Below, one piece after another: positions 7,131-15,679 of a DNA stretch of 55,159 bases. The DNA is from Rhizobium sp. Leaf262 (GTDB lineage: Bacteria; Pseudomonadota; Alphaproteobacteria; Rhizobiales; Rhizobiaceae), in NCBI RefSeq assembly GCF_001422245.1, contig NZ_LMMM01000009.1, forward strand, positions 1-55,159. Reading direction: 5' to 3'. Every line of letters starts with the position of its first letter. Within the stretch, counting starts at the first letter, position 1. The position numbers were made by a program, and so were the translations under genes. The notes below the pieces were generated by a model, which had not been told where the DNA came from, made no database searches, and saw only the letters and a list, made by a program, of their open reading frames with translations.

Positions 7131-8726
7131 TTACTCAGCATAAACGTCGACTTGCCCATTCATCACACTGTTTGAGTCATTACTGAAGAGCAAACTCGTG
7201 AGATTACCGGTTAGTGCCACGCTACCGTTGAACCATTGAAATCCAGAACCACGATCCGCTTCCGAACGTACAAACCAAGTGTTTTCTGATGGGCTGTTTC
7301 GGAGCATTGTCACCACGTAACGGTGAAGCGTGCTGCCTCGACCTGCAAATTGGAACCTATCAGCCGCTGTTGCACCACCGCTGATTGAGCCAGATACGTG
7401 CTGTGACCACGATCCTTCGTAGCCACTTTCCTGCCATCCGGCTGCTCGCCCTAACCTAAGCCAGACCGCCGTAGCGGCTGCTGTGGAGACGTAGAACACA
7501 AGCGTTACTCGTTTAGCGTCGATAGGAATACCGCCCAACGAAAAATTCGTTGAACCTCCCGGTGATGCACGCCCGACATATTTTATGCCACCACTCTCAA
7601 GAGCCGTCGCACGTCCCTCAAGATTAGTTGCACGAGTTTCGAGGCTTGTTGTCCTCGTCACGAGTGGCGTGAATGCCAAGGTGTCCACAGGCGCGTACCC
7701 CAAAGCACCGGTGATATCACCTGCAACCAGCGTCAACGCATGGGTATGTGATGTTGTACTTACCGCGTTTGTCGTTGCGTTGGTAATCGTACCGGGAGTA
7801 CCAAGCATGATGGTGCGGCTTGCGGCCAACGTGCCACCGCCCGTTAGACCATTACCGGCAATCACCTGCGTTGCTTGAACTGCTGGTGTTGGTAGGCTCG
7901 CTGTGTCCCAAACTTCTGCACCGTTATGTTTCAGCGAAGCTGAGAGAATATCAAGTGTTCCACCTGCATTCGCAGTGTCACCCGTTGCGTTCAGACGAAC
8001 GTTGTAATCAACGGCTGTTGCCGATGTATGAAAATCGATAAAGGCCGGAGAAGCCGTTCCATTTGTTCGTCCGACCTCGATACCACCGCCATTAGTGGTT
8101 CCCACTGATAGTGTCTGATTGATCGAAACATCAGTAGTGAAGGACTTACCTGACATCGTGGCAGGCAATCTCGTGTCTGCGATTGTGCCAGTAGCGATGT
8201 TCGAAGCATTGATGGCCGTGATGCCCGCACCGTTGCCCGAAAGCGTGCCGGTGATGGTCGTTGCCGAAACGGCATCCGCGCTTACCGTTCCGCTGAATTT
8301 CGGATTGCTCGCGTAGTTCTCAAGGCGGAAAGCAGCGCCATCGTAGATTACAGTCGTTGCCGATCCAGCTACGATCTGCCCTGGGGCCAATGCCGCGCCA
8401 TCCTGCTGTAGAATTGACTTTGCGCCAAGCCCGTTGACGTTAAGCGTCATTGCACCGGTGTTTGATTGGCTGGAGAAGAACGCTAAGCGCTCACCTTTCA
8501 CATAGCCCGCTGGAGCCACTTGCATCGTCAAGATGAGTGCAGACGTAGTTCCGGTGGTCGTGTAAAAGGAATTGATGCGGTTCCAAAAGCGCTTGACCGC
8601 GCCTCGTGTATCAGTTGTTACCAGCTGCACGGCGCTAGGTTGCGCACCTTTCGGTAGTCCGTTTGGGGCAGCACTATTATTCAGTACGTCCTGTTCATTC
8701 CAGTTGCTTGCAGAGATATCTGCCAT
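7131..8726 (-). CDS. Tail fibre protein
   Basis: A 531-residue protein. Its N-terminus (MADISASNWNEQDVLNN, then NGLPKGAQPSAVQLVTTDTRGAVKRFWNR) and the section ILTMQVAPAGYVKGERLAFFSSQSNTGAMTLNVNGLGAKSI are typical of podophage tail-fibre or appendage proteins, which bind the host surface. The middle (about 150-380) is a low-complexity beta-repeat region rich in Ser, Thr, Gly and Ala, with repeated LETRATNLEGRATALESG just before the last domain (about 390-531), probably the receptor-binding head. It is the last gene of the structural operon. No enzymatic motif seen. Confidence 0.85.
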   Translation of the reverse strand: MADISASNWNEQDVLNNSAAPNGLPKGAQPSAVQLVTTDTRGAVKRFWNRINSFYTTTGTTSALILTMQVAPAGYVKGERLAFFSSQSNTGAMTLNVNGLGAKSILQQDGAALAPGQIVAGSATTVIYDGAAFRLENYASNPKFSGTVSADAVSATTITGTLSGNGAGITAINASNIATGTIADTRLPATMSGKSFTTDVSINQTLSVGTTNGGGIEVGRTNGTASPAFIDFHTSATAVDYNVRLNATGDTANAGGTLDILSASLKHNGAEVWDTASLPTPAVQATQVIAGNGLTGGGTLAASRTIMLGTPGTITNATTNAVSTTSHTHALTLVAGDITGALGYAPVDTLAFTPLVTRTTSLETRATNLEGRATALESGGIKYVGRASPGGSTNFSLGGIPIDAKRVTLVFYVSTAAATAVWLRLGRAAGWQESGYEGSWSQHVSGSISGGATAADRFQFAGRGSTLHRYVVTMLRNSPSENTWFVRSEADRGSGFQWFNGSVALTGNLTSLLFSNDSNSVMNGQVDVYAE

Positions 8727-8784
8727 CGATCACCACCTTGTTTTTATTATTGTTTTGGTGCTGTCCGGTATTTAATCGGATTGC

Positions 8785-10887
8785 TTATTTCTCTTGGTCT
8801 TCAATCCCGCTATCTGCGAGGTAATTGTTGATTGCGTTGTGCAGGGCTTCACTATCATCTGTGCCAGCGCGAAGTGCTTCACGACTGAAATTGCGCAACC
8901 AGCTGATGTGATCTCGAATGCCGCCCTTTGTCATTTGCGCTTGCGGTATTCCTGTCATCCATTTGACCACGCGACTATCCGTGAGCAAGCGATCCATATA
9001 AACGCGTTTGCCCGCGCTGACCGGTGCTGTCACCGTCCTGAATGCCTGTGTGAGAAGGTTGTCGGCTTCGCTGCCTAGACGGCCTTTGACTTTGCTTGCG
9101 GCGCTCCGTGCTTCAACCATTCGGGCAAGCTTGTCCAAGTCCTGTCGGTATGTCTGGCGTGCGCCTGCAAAGAGTTCGTCCTTTGCCTCCGGTGCAATCT
9201 TCTTCCATTCCTGCAAGAAGCGGCCCGGACTGAACACGCTTTCACCCGCTGCATTTGGATGAGTGCCGATGCGGTTCATATAGACGCCAACAGTCTCGTC
9301 CCACTGCGCGGCACCACCAACACGTTCGATCTGCTCACGAGCAGCCTTGATCCGCGTTCCACCCTGTTTGACCTTCTGTGTGAGGAAACTGAATGCGGCT
9401 TCTGGATCAGCGGCTTTTGTCAGACCCTTTACGGCTTCCTTCGGACTATTCGGCCCGTACAGGGAAGCGTTGAAGCTGTCAGCCTCTTTCCACGCCTTGA
9501 AAACTTCATCGCCCGCACTTTTTGCGGTTTCTGCCATGTCGTTGGTTACAGCCTCGTACAACTGCTTGTAACGGCCTGCCAAGTAAGGATCGGTGTTGCG
9601 GTCGAAAGCCCGCTTGCCTACTGCGCTGCGCATCTCTTGTGCGTCACGGAATGAAATGCCCTTCTTCAAGTCACCGGCTGCGGCCTTGGTCTGACGAATA
9701 GCATCATCGAGAAGCGGACCCTTGTTGATCTTTGCGCTGTCACCAAACGCCTTTTTCTCGGTATTCATCTTCGCAAGCAATGCCTGCGTATTTGATCCGC
9801 CAGCACTTGGTGTCGAACCAACCATGCTGTCGAGCTGGCTGTACATGGTGTCACGCTGTTGGTTGAGGTTTCGATTTGCCTCTTGTGCCTTGGCTACTAG
9901 ACCTTCACCAGCGCTTTGCGTCGTGCCGACAAGAGCAGCTGGATCAGAATTTGCGCCCACAGCCTCGACGGTTTTCTCGAAACGAGAAGCAAGTTCGCGA
10001 TCGATCGCATCCTGTGTTTCCGCAACACGGCTATGTGGGTTACGTGCGGCAATGTTTGCCTCAGCCCTAAGCGTTTTGGGGTTCTGCGTGATAGTGCCTG
10101 CGGTCGGCTTAATGCCTTCATCGGCAAAATCCTTCGCCAACTGCTTGGCAGCGGCATCGTCCATTGCCTTGCCGGCCCATCTCGCTTTAATGGGCGCAGC
10201 GATGGCTTGGCCTGCTTTGGCAGCAACCATGCCCGCGCCCTCACCAGCTGCGCTCATTGCAGCGTCTATAGCCTTGTCCTTGGCGTATTCGCCTAGCGTG
10301 CGTGTGTCCTCGTTGCCGAACCACCAATTGATGCCGCGTTCAGCGAGATCCTTCGCGGTAGCGCCACCAGCGCCCGCACCAGTCATTGCGCCACCAACAC
10401 CACCCGCAACAGTGCCGACGCCGGGAACTGCTGTCCCAGCAGCCGCACCACCTAGACCACCAAAAATGCCACCACCGGCAGCCCCGATGACTTCAGCTGC
10501 TTCTGGCACAACGCTGGCAAAATCGCCTGCGCTTGGAATCCAACCTTCTTGATTATACAGCATGACCTCACCGTTTTCGGGATGGGTCATGATGAAGTTA
10601 CCGTCACCATACGGTTCGGCATCGGGATAATGTTTCTGCAAAACGCGAAGGCGATCCTCTGGCTTTACCAGCGCACCGACTTCAAATCGCACGCTTGCAG
10701 GTGCCTCATAATTCACATTGATCTGGTCTTCGGTGAAACGGCTACTAGGAGCCTCATCTTGAACTGGCACCGCGCCCGCAAGCCACTCCGGCAAAGCTTC
10801 ACCGACTGTTCCATCCTCAATGGGAACAGCGCCAGCAAGCCAGTCGGGTAGATCATCTTTCTTTTTAAAATTAACATTTGGACCCAT
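8785..10887 (-). CDS. Large internal virion/DNA ejection protein
   Basis: A 700-residue protein. The first 60 residues hold a duplicated DLPDWLAGAVP / ALPEWLAGAVP motif. Residues about 130-175 form a Gly/Ala-rich membrane-like stretch (AAGGGIFGGLGGAAAGTAVPG), as in phage ejection proteins that insert into the host envelope. The rest is mainly helical. It lies after the virion lysozyme gene, overlapping it by one base, in the place where short-tailed phages encode the proteins ejected with the DNA. The duplicated tryptophan motif may be a docking site; that is inference. Confidence 0.7.
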   Translation of the reverse strand: MGPNVNFKKKDDLPDWLAGAVPIEDGTVGEALPEWLAGAVPVQDEAPSSRFTEDQINVNYEAPASVRFEVGALVKPEDRLRVLQKHYPDAEPYGDGNFIMTHPENGEVMLYNQEGWIPSAGDFASVVPEAAEVIGAAGGGIFGGLGGAAAGTAVPGVGTVAGGVGGAMTGAGAGGATAKDLAERGINWWFGNEDTRTLGEYAKDKAIDAAMSAAGEGAGMVAAKAGQAIAAPIKARWAGKAMDDAAAKQLAKDFADEGIKPTAGTITQNPKTLRAEANIAARNPHSRVAETQDAIDRELASRFEKTVEAVGANSDPAALVGTTQSAGEGLVAKAQEANRNLNQQRDTMYSQLDSMVGSTPSAGGSNTQALLAKMNTEKKAFGDSAKINKGPLLDDAIRQTKAAAGDLKKGISFRDAQEMRSAVGKRAFDRNTDPYLAGRYKQLYEAVTNDMAETAKSAGDEVFKAWKEADSFNASLYGPNSPKEAVKGLTKAADPEAAFSFLTQKVKQGGTRIKAAREQIERVGGAAQWDETVGVYMNRIGTHPNAAGESVFSPGRFLQEWKKIAPEAKDELFAGARQTYRQDLDKLARMVEARSAASKVKGRLGSEADNLLTQAFRTVTAPVSAGKRVYMDRLLTDSRVVKWMTGIPQAQMTKGGIRDHISWLRNFSREALRAGTDDSEALHNAINNYLADSGIEDQEK

Positions 10888-11825
10888 TACGCTCTCCCAA
10901 AACCACCTAGACCGCCAAGTCCACCGCGACGGGCCATGAGCAGTTTCTTCTTCATTTCTTCGCTAATCTGAGGTGTGACAGACAAAGCAGCGGTAGGTGC
11001 ATTGGCCGCATTGATTGCGTTACCGAATAGCGCGGTATCAATTTGCTGCACCTCAACCGGACCAGCGTTTGCGCGTCGGTTCTGACCCATTTGCGCTGCT
11101 GCCTGAACTTGCTTGTTCTGTGCCTCGGCGTGTTCGGTCATCAGCTTGCCGATATCACCCATTGCCTTGAAGCCTTTGGCAGTATCGAAACCACCAATCT
11201 TTTCAGGGATCGATGGCAAGCCAAGTTTTTCGAACAATTTCTTCTCAGGAGGCTTCGCTACTGCTGTCTCGTCCGGGGTAGTGCCTGCACTTGCAACGGC
11301 CTGCGCTTGCGCCTGTGAAGCTGCGGAGGGTCTTGCAGAAGCAATCTGATCCGGCGACATGCCCATGACCTCGCCAGCCCACGATAAGCGATTATCGAAA
11401 CCATGACCCGCTGTAGGATTTTGCTTGGACCAACCTGCTGGACGCTCATACGAGATTATCGCAGCCGTTGCGCCGTGAACGTCTTTCGAGTTCATCAACT
11501 GGTTCCAAGCATACGCTTCTGAACCACCGCCATTATTGCCGCTACCTTGCATCTCGTGCATGACGAAATCCAGCTGACGATCCAGTGAAGAACTATCGCC
11601 GGTATAGGCACGCATGTTACGCGCACGATCAGAATTCCATTGACCGATACCAACTGAATCTGAGCCATCGCGACCGTCACCGGCATTACGTGCGCCAGTG
11701 TTGAATGTGCTTTCCTGCATCAGATTGCCAACAACACCAGCGGCTTGGTAGTCCTTGAGTTTGTACTTGTCTTGCAAATACCTGTACGCGTACATCGCGT
11801 TGCTATTCAGCGCGGGCTTAGCCAA
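10887..11825 (-). CDS. Virion-associated lysozyme (phage tail lysozyme type)
   Basis: A 312-residue protein. Residues about 8-160 match the phage tail lysozyme pattern: YLQDKYKLKDYQAAGVVGNL, MQESTFNTGA with probable catalytic Glu38, GDGRDGSDSVGIGQWN and a late ERPAGW. It would cut peptidoglycan during DNA entry. The remainder is Ala/Gln/Pro-rich and likely structural (FEKLGLPSIPEKIGGF, then a helical tail). It stands among the internal virion genes, not near the spanin, so an entry role is more likely than host lysis. Confidence 0.8.
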   Translation of the reverse strand: MAKPALNSNAMYAYRYLQDKYKLKDYQAAGVVGNLMQESTFNTGARNAGDGRDGSDSVGIGQWNSDRARNMRAYTGDSSSLDRQLDFVMHEMQGSGNNGGGSEAYAWNQLMNSKDVHGATAAIISYERPAGWSKQNPTAGHGFDNRLSWAGEVMGMSPDQIASARPSAASQAQAQAVASAGTTPDETAVAKPPEKKLFEKLGLPSIPEKIGGFDTAKGFKAMGDIGKLMTEHAEAQNKQVQAAAQMGQNRRANAGPVEVQQIDTALFGNAINAANAPTAALSVTPQISEEMKKKLLMARRGGLGGLGGFGRA

Positions 11826-11877
11826 TACTCACCTCGCCCCGTTTGCCGGGGTTCTTATTCGTGGAAGAAAACCGATG

Positions 11878-13419
11878 TTACGGCTTTCTCAGTTTGCGTC
11901 CGTTCCAGATGACAATTGAGCCGCTTGGAAGCTTTGCATAATCACTCGCATTATTTACCGTCACCGGCTCATTTGGTGGGACCTGTGGGACTTCCTGCGC
12001 AGGTTCATCTTTGAAGGCAGTTCCGCCGATGGTTGGACCTTTCTTCTTGTTTTTTTGGAAGTCCTTGAACTGCTCGTACGGGTTCGGCAAAGCACGGATT
12101 TCTCTGTCGCCGTCTTCCCATGTGAGTTCACCCTTAGAAACTCGTGTCGCAATCTCCGCTGCTGCGATCTTGTTTTTCGAAACGTTCTGCATCGTCATTG
12201 CAATGATCTCGTTACCCTCTGCTGTACGACCGATATTCGGAATAGCAGACATGAACATTCGAACGTCGAGGTCACTTGCTGCGCCTGAACCAGCTGGACG
12301 CATTTGAGGTGTGATGCGGTTTACAATACTATCGAAGGCTTGCGCTTCACTAAGTCCGTCCAACTTGATGCCGAACATGTCAGCCCACGGACCGAACTGA
12401 ACCATCAATTCAGCGCCCTTACCTGTGCCGACCTTCTTACCTAAGTCGATAAGCATCTGCATATCACCAACCATCTGGTTAGCGTTGTTCCCTTCTTCGG
12501 AGATGGTGTTGAAGCGATCTGCTGCTTTCTCATCCAACTTGTCTTTAAACTTGTTGGAGTTGCCGCCCACGTTGACCTGTGTGGATTTGCGCGTCTGCGT
12601 CTGCTTTAGCCATTCTTCTGTCGTGAGTTTTGGCTGTCCCGCTGCGACACGTTCCGCGTTGATGCGGTCTAGTTCGGTAAGATCGGAGGTCGTGTTGTAA
12701 GGGGCTTCGCCAGCTTTGCGACCGCCCGATTTGAATTCTTCTGTACTACGTAGGCTTTCACCGTAGCCGGGAGCCAACAGCATGTTGCCGTCTTCACCGA
12801 TGATCATGCCATTGCCAGCAGCTGTCTGCTGCAATTTCTGAATCATACCGAGCGTGTCACGTGCGCCAGCTTCATCGCCGGTCGAAACCTGATACTTGAA
12901 ATATTCGTACAGTTGCTCCGGTGACAGACCACGGAAATCAACTGAACCATCGGCGTTTTTCGGCAAGTTACCAAACGTTGCGGCCAACAGCTGACCCTTC
13001 TGCGATGCTGCCAATTTTGCGTTTGCAGCGCCGACCTGGGCCTTTTTCAAGGCGATGTCTGCCTGATCAGAACCGAAGTCGTTATACGCTTGCGCACCCG
13101 TTCCAATGCCTGAACCAAGCACAGACATGAAATTCGTTGGCTTCCCAACGCTTGGCCCACCAGCAACCATCATTGCAGCACCTCCCTGAATGAGAGCGTT
13201 TGCAACGCTGCCTTGCCTCTCGTCGTTGCCCTTGAACAGACTGGAAAAGAAGCGATCATTTGTGGCTGCTTCTTCAGCGGCCTCCACCGGCAACGCTGAT
13301 GGGGCAATGCTTGCTGTTGCGGCTGGATCAATCTGATCTGGACGAGGCTGCGGGATCGGAGCAAGACCGCCACGGCCTGCAAGCGCTTCCCTAAGAAGTT
13401 CTCTGAAATCAAAAGCCAT
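11878..13419 (-). CDS. Internal virion protein
   Basis: A 513-residue protein with no enzyme motif. The N-terminus is Pro/Ala-rich, followed by a region with NALIQGGAAMMVAGGPSVGKPTN and GTGAQAYNDFGSDQADIALKKAQVGAANAKLAASQKGQ that is typical of long helical podophage internal proteins. The middle to C-terminus contains VNRITPQMRPAGSGAASDLDVRMFMSAIPNIGRT, a motif I know from ejection-type phage proteins. Directly downstream of the S74-like internal protein gene (adjacent, no gap). Confidence 0.7.
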   Translation of the reverse strand: MAFDFRELLREALAGRGGLAPIPQPRPDQIDPAATASIAPSALPVEAAEEAATNDRFFSSLFKGNDERQGSVANALIQGGAAMMVAGGPSVGKPTNFMSVLGSGIGTGAQAYNDFGSDQADIALKKAQVGAANAKLAASQKGQLLAATFGNLPKNADGSVDFRGLSPEQLYEYFKYQVSTGDEAGARDTLGMIQKLQQTAAGNGMIIGEDGNMLLAPGYGESLRSTEEFKSGGRKAGEAPYNTTSDLTELDRINAERVAAGQPKLTTEEWLKQTQTRKSTQVNVGGNSNKFKDKLDEKAADRFNTISEEGNNANQMVGDMQMLIDLGKKVGTGKGAELMVQFGPWADMFGIKLDGLSEAQAFDSIVNRITPQMRPAGSGAASDLDVRMFMSAIPNIGRTAEGNEIIAMTMQNVSKNKIAAAEIATRVSKGELTWEDGDREIRALPNPYEQFKDFQKNKKKGPTIGGTAFKDEPAQEVPQVPPNEPVTVNNASDYAKLPSGSIVIWNGRKLRKP

Positions 13420-14964
13420 TTACGCGGCCTCCATGAATGCATTTGTGATGATGTACTTGCGACCTTCGATATCCATTGTGGAGTTCGGAATTGCCGCTTC
13501 GACTTCTTGCGCCACAGGACCAACCCAAAGCTTCTGGTCTGGATCGTCCGTGTAGGTGAATTCGTACATTGGGACTTCGGAACCATCGGCCAGCGGCATC
13601 GCTCCGATTTGGCGGATAATCTGCTTTGTTCGAACGTCGCATAGCGCAACCAACGCGCCGAGTGCCGAGCCAAGACCGCCGAGCATCTGTCCCGCTGTAT
13701 TATTGTAAACCGGCGTCGTGGTATTCGAGTAACCACCGCCATTGAGCACGTTAGCGAAATTACCGTAGTTAGTAAGTTGCTGCTGCTGGTTCTGTTCGTA
13801 GCGCTGGATTGTGTTGTTGAGAATGTCCTGCGCACGAGTGTCCTGCGACTGACCAAGACCCAAAAGCGTCTCATAAGGCAGCAAACCCATGCCGTACATA
13901 TCACCGGCCATACCAGCTGCGCCAAGCTGAGTGTTAGCCTGCGCGTTCTGACCACTCCACAACGAGGACGCGGCACTGTTGCGCAAGTCTTGTTGCGCGT
14001 TACCAAGTTGACCAGCCTGACCGGCACCTTGAAGCTGCAAGCCCTGACCGGCCTGATTTAGCGCTGCGGCATCTTGGTTTAGATTGCCGTACAATTGCGT
14101 TCCCGCGATACGCTGGCCCTGCTGCGCAGTGTTTGTCGTCGCCAAGTTGGCGTTCGCGTTCATCGCGTTGCTGACATCGCTGTTATAGGCAGATGCAACT
14201 TGGTTATTTGCCTGTAGCATCGCGCTTACATCGTTGTTGTACTGCGCCTGATACATGTCGAGCGCGTTTTTGCTCATCGCGTCGGCTGCGGTCGATGTCG
14301 CATTGTTGATCAGACTCGCTGATGCATTCGATCCCAAGCGGCCCATGCCTGCGGCCTGACCCTGAATCGTGGGCAGCGTTACGTTGCCAAGCTGCTCAGC
14401 GATCTTCTGGTTACTGTTGGCAACCGCCTGCTCCAAGTACGGATTAGCGCCAATGTTACTGCCCGCTGCGGTCTTTTGTAGATTTGCAAGCGCTGGATTG
14501 TAGGCTGTTGCAAGGTTAGTCGCTTGGTTCGTTTGCAGACCAGAAGCAGCATTCGTGTAGCCGTTGAGATTTGCAGCTTGGCCAGCAGCCGGGTTCACAT
14601 AATTCGTTTTGATGCCGTTGGTGATTGCATTGGTCTGCGCAATTGCAGGGTTCGAGAACATCGTTCCCGACTTCAACGCATCCTGTGCTGTGGTGCCGAA
14701 TGCGCCGCCTGTCGTGATATCATTGACGGTGCCTTGCGCGTTCTTGATGCCATTCGAGTTCGCAGCATTCGAAGCGTAATTGTGCAGCCCGCTTTGAGCG
14801 TCTTTGGTTGCTTGCGACTGGTCCGCTACTGTCGATCCGCTCCACTGCTTTGGAGCGCCGCTTTTAATCAGCTGATCATATTGCTTATAAACATCAGTGA
14901 GGTAGCCCTGTGCGCCGCCCCATGGTTCAACTTTTGTTGTGGTTTCTTTTGGTTGTCCACCCAT
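13420..14964 (-). CDS. Internal/tail protein with S74-like C-terminal chaperone domain
   Basis: A 514-residue protein. Residues about 1-420 are a repetitive Ala/Asn/Gln-rich helical rod. The last 75 residues carry CDVRTKQIIRQIG, PMYEFTY and WVGPVAQEVEAAIP, the pattern of intramolecular chaperone (peptidase S74-like) domains that help trimeric phage fibres fold and then cut themselves off; the usual Ser-Asp dyad is here Cys-Asp. The combination of a helical internal-type rod and this domain is also found in other short-tailed phages of alpha-proteobacteria. It may be a trimeric internal or tail needle protein. Self-cleavage cannot be judged from sequence. Confidence 0.65.
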   Translation of the reverse strand: MGGQPKETTTKVEPWGGAQGYLTDVYKQYDQLIKSGAPKQWSGSTVADQSQATKDAQSGLHNYASNAANSNGIKNAQGTVNDITTGGAFGTTAQDALKSGTMFSNPAIAQTNAITNGIKTNYVNPAAGQAANLNGYTNAASGLQTNQATNLATAYNPALANLQKTAAGSNIGANPYLEQAVANSNQKIAEQLGNVTLPTIQGQAAGMGRLGSNASASLINNATSTAADAMSKNALDMYQAQYNNDVSAMLQANNQVASAYNSDVSNAMNANANLATTNTAQQGQRIAGTQLYGNLNQDAAALNQAGQGLQLQGAGQAGQLGNAQQDLRNSAASSLWSGQNAQANTQLGAAGMAGDMYGMGLLPYETLLGLGQSQDTRAQDILNNTIQRYEQNQQQQLTNYGNFANVLNGGGYSNTTTPVYNNTAGQMLGGLGSALGALVALCDVRTKQIIRQIGAMPLADGSEVPMYEFTYTDDPDQKLWVGPVAQEVEAAIPNSTMDIEGRKYIITNAFMEAA

Positions 14965-14967
14965 CGA

Positions 14968-15384
14968 TCAAACTTCCTTAAAATATACGTTGTCAGAACC
15001 TCTCTTAGAGACCTGTTCAAATCCAATCCTGCTGAGTGCCTTGAGCCATGTTGCGCGGCCAATTCCGAGCAGACCATCACAGCCTTTTTCACGTGCGTAT
15101 TCTTCAAGTATTGGGTGTGCGGCTAATATTTCTGGCAAAGCCTTGCCCTTCTCGCCGCTGATCAGGAACAAGCAACAAACTGTCTTGCCTTCCCACTCTG
15201 TGAAAGAGGTGATGCAAGCTGCATGATCTGTTAGCCAAAGTTGGTAATCGTACTCGATCAAACCACGTATGATGTCGGTTTCTGTGATCGAGTCGCTCGA
15301 ATATTGGAGTGCTTCAGTCAGCCAAGGTAGGACGCGAATTGCTTCGTCGTATCCCTCTGTAATCTTGACCTTTTTGACTTCCAT
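14968..15384 (-). CDS. GNAT-like phage protein
   Basis: A 138-residue protein. The ATG at 15384 shares one base with the stop of the preceding gene (TGATG), which fixes the start. The order of elements (helix, strand with LWLTDHAACITSFTEWEGKTVCCLFLISG, helix with HPILEEYAREKGCDGLLGIG, then WLKALSRIGFEQVSKRG) resembles small GNAT-fold proteins that many podophages encode between tail and internal genes. The acetyl-CoA loop (Q/RxxGxG/A) is not clear, so acetyltransferase activity is not claimed. Confidence 0.5.
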   Translation of the reverse strand: MEVKKVKITEGYDEAIRVLPWLTEALQYSSDSITETDIIRGLIEYDYQLWLTDHAACITSFTEWEGKTVCCLFLISGEKGKALPEILAAHPILEEYAREKGCDGLLGIGRATWLKALSRIGFEQVSKRGSDNVYFKEV

Positions 15385-15674
15385 CACACTCCTACGATCA
15401 TATATCCAAAACGTCTGTCTGTTGTTGCTGCCGTTGCATGCTGGATCGTAAATGATCCATTTCCAGCGATGTAATTCCACTGCACTGCTCTGGCGTTTGC
15501 AGTCTGTGCGCTCAGTATGACCACGCTACTCGTCGTGCATTTTGGCGCTTGCACAACAGTTTGTGTTGCATTGGCTGAAAGCGTCACGGTGCCTGTGTTG
15601 TTTGCGACTTGGCGGTAAATCCAATCCAAGAATGTCTTCAGCTGAGCAGTGTTCGTGATATCTCTAATGTACAT
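15384..15674 (-). CDS. Small beta-rich virion protein
   Basis: A 96-residue protein: an N-terminal helix (RDITNTAQLKTFLDWIYRQVAN), then beta strands with a repeating Ser/Thr/Val/Ala pattern (GTVTLSANATQTVVQAPKC, GNGSFTIQHATAATTDRRFGYMIVGV). This type is often found among podophage structural genes and may be a head decoration or fibre part. One-base overlap with the following gene. Confidence 0.55.
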   Translation of the reverse strand: MYIRDITNTAQLKTFLDWIYRQVANNTGTVTLSANATQTVVQAPKCTTSSVVILSAQTANARAVQWNYIAGNGSFTIQHATAATTDRRFGYMIVGV

Positions 15675-15679
15675 TTTAT

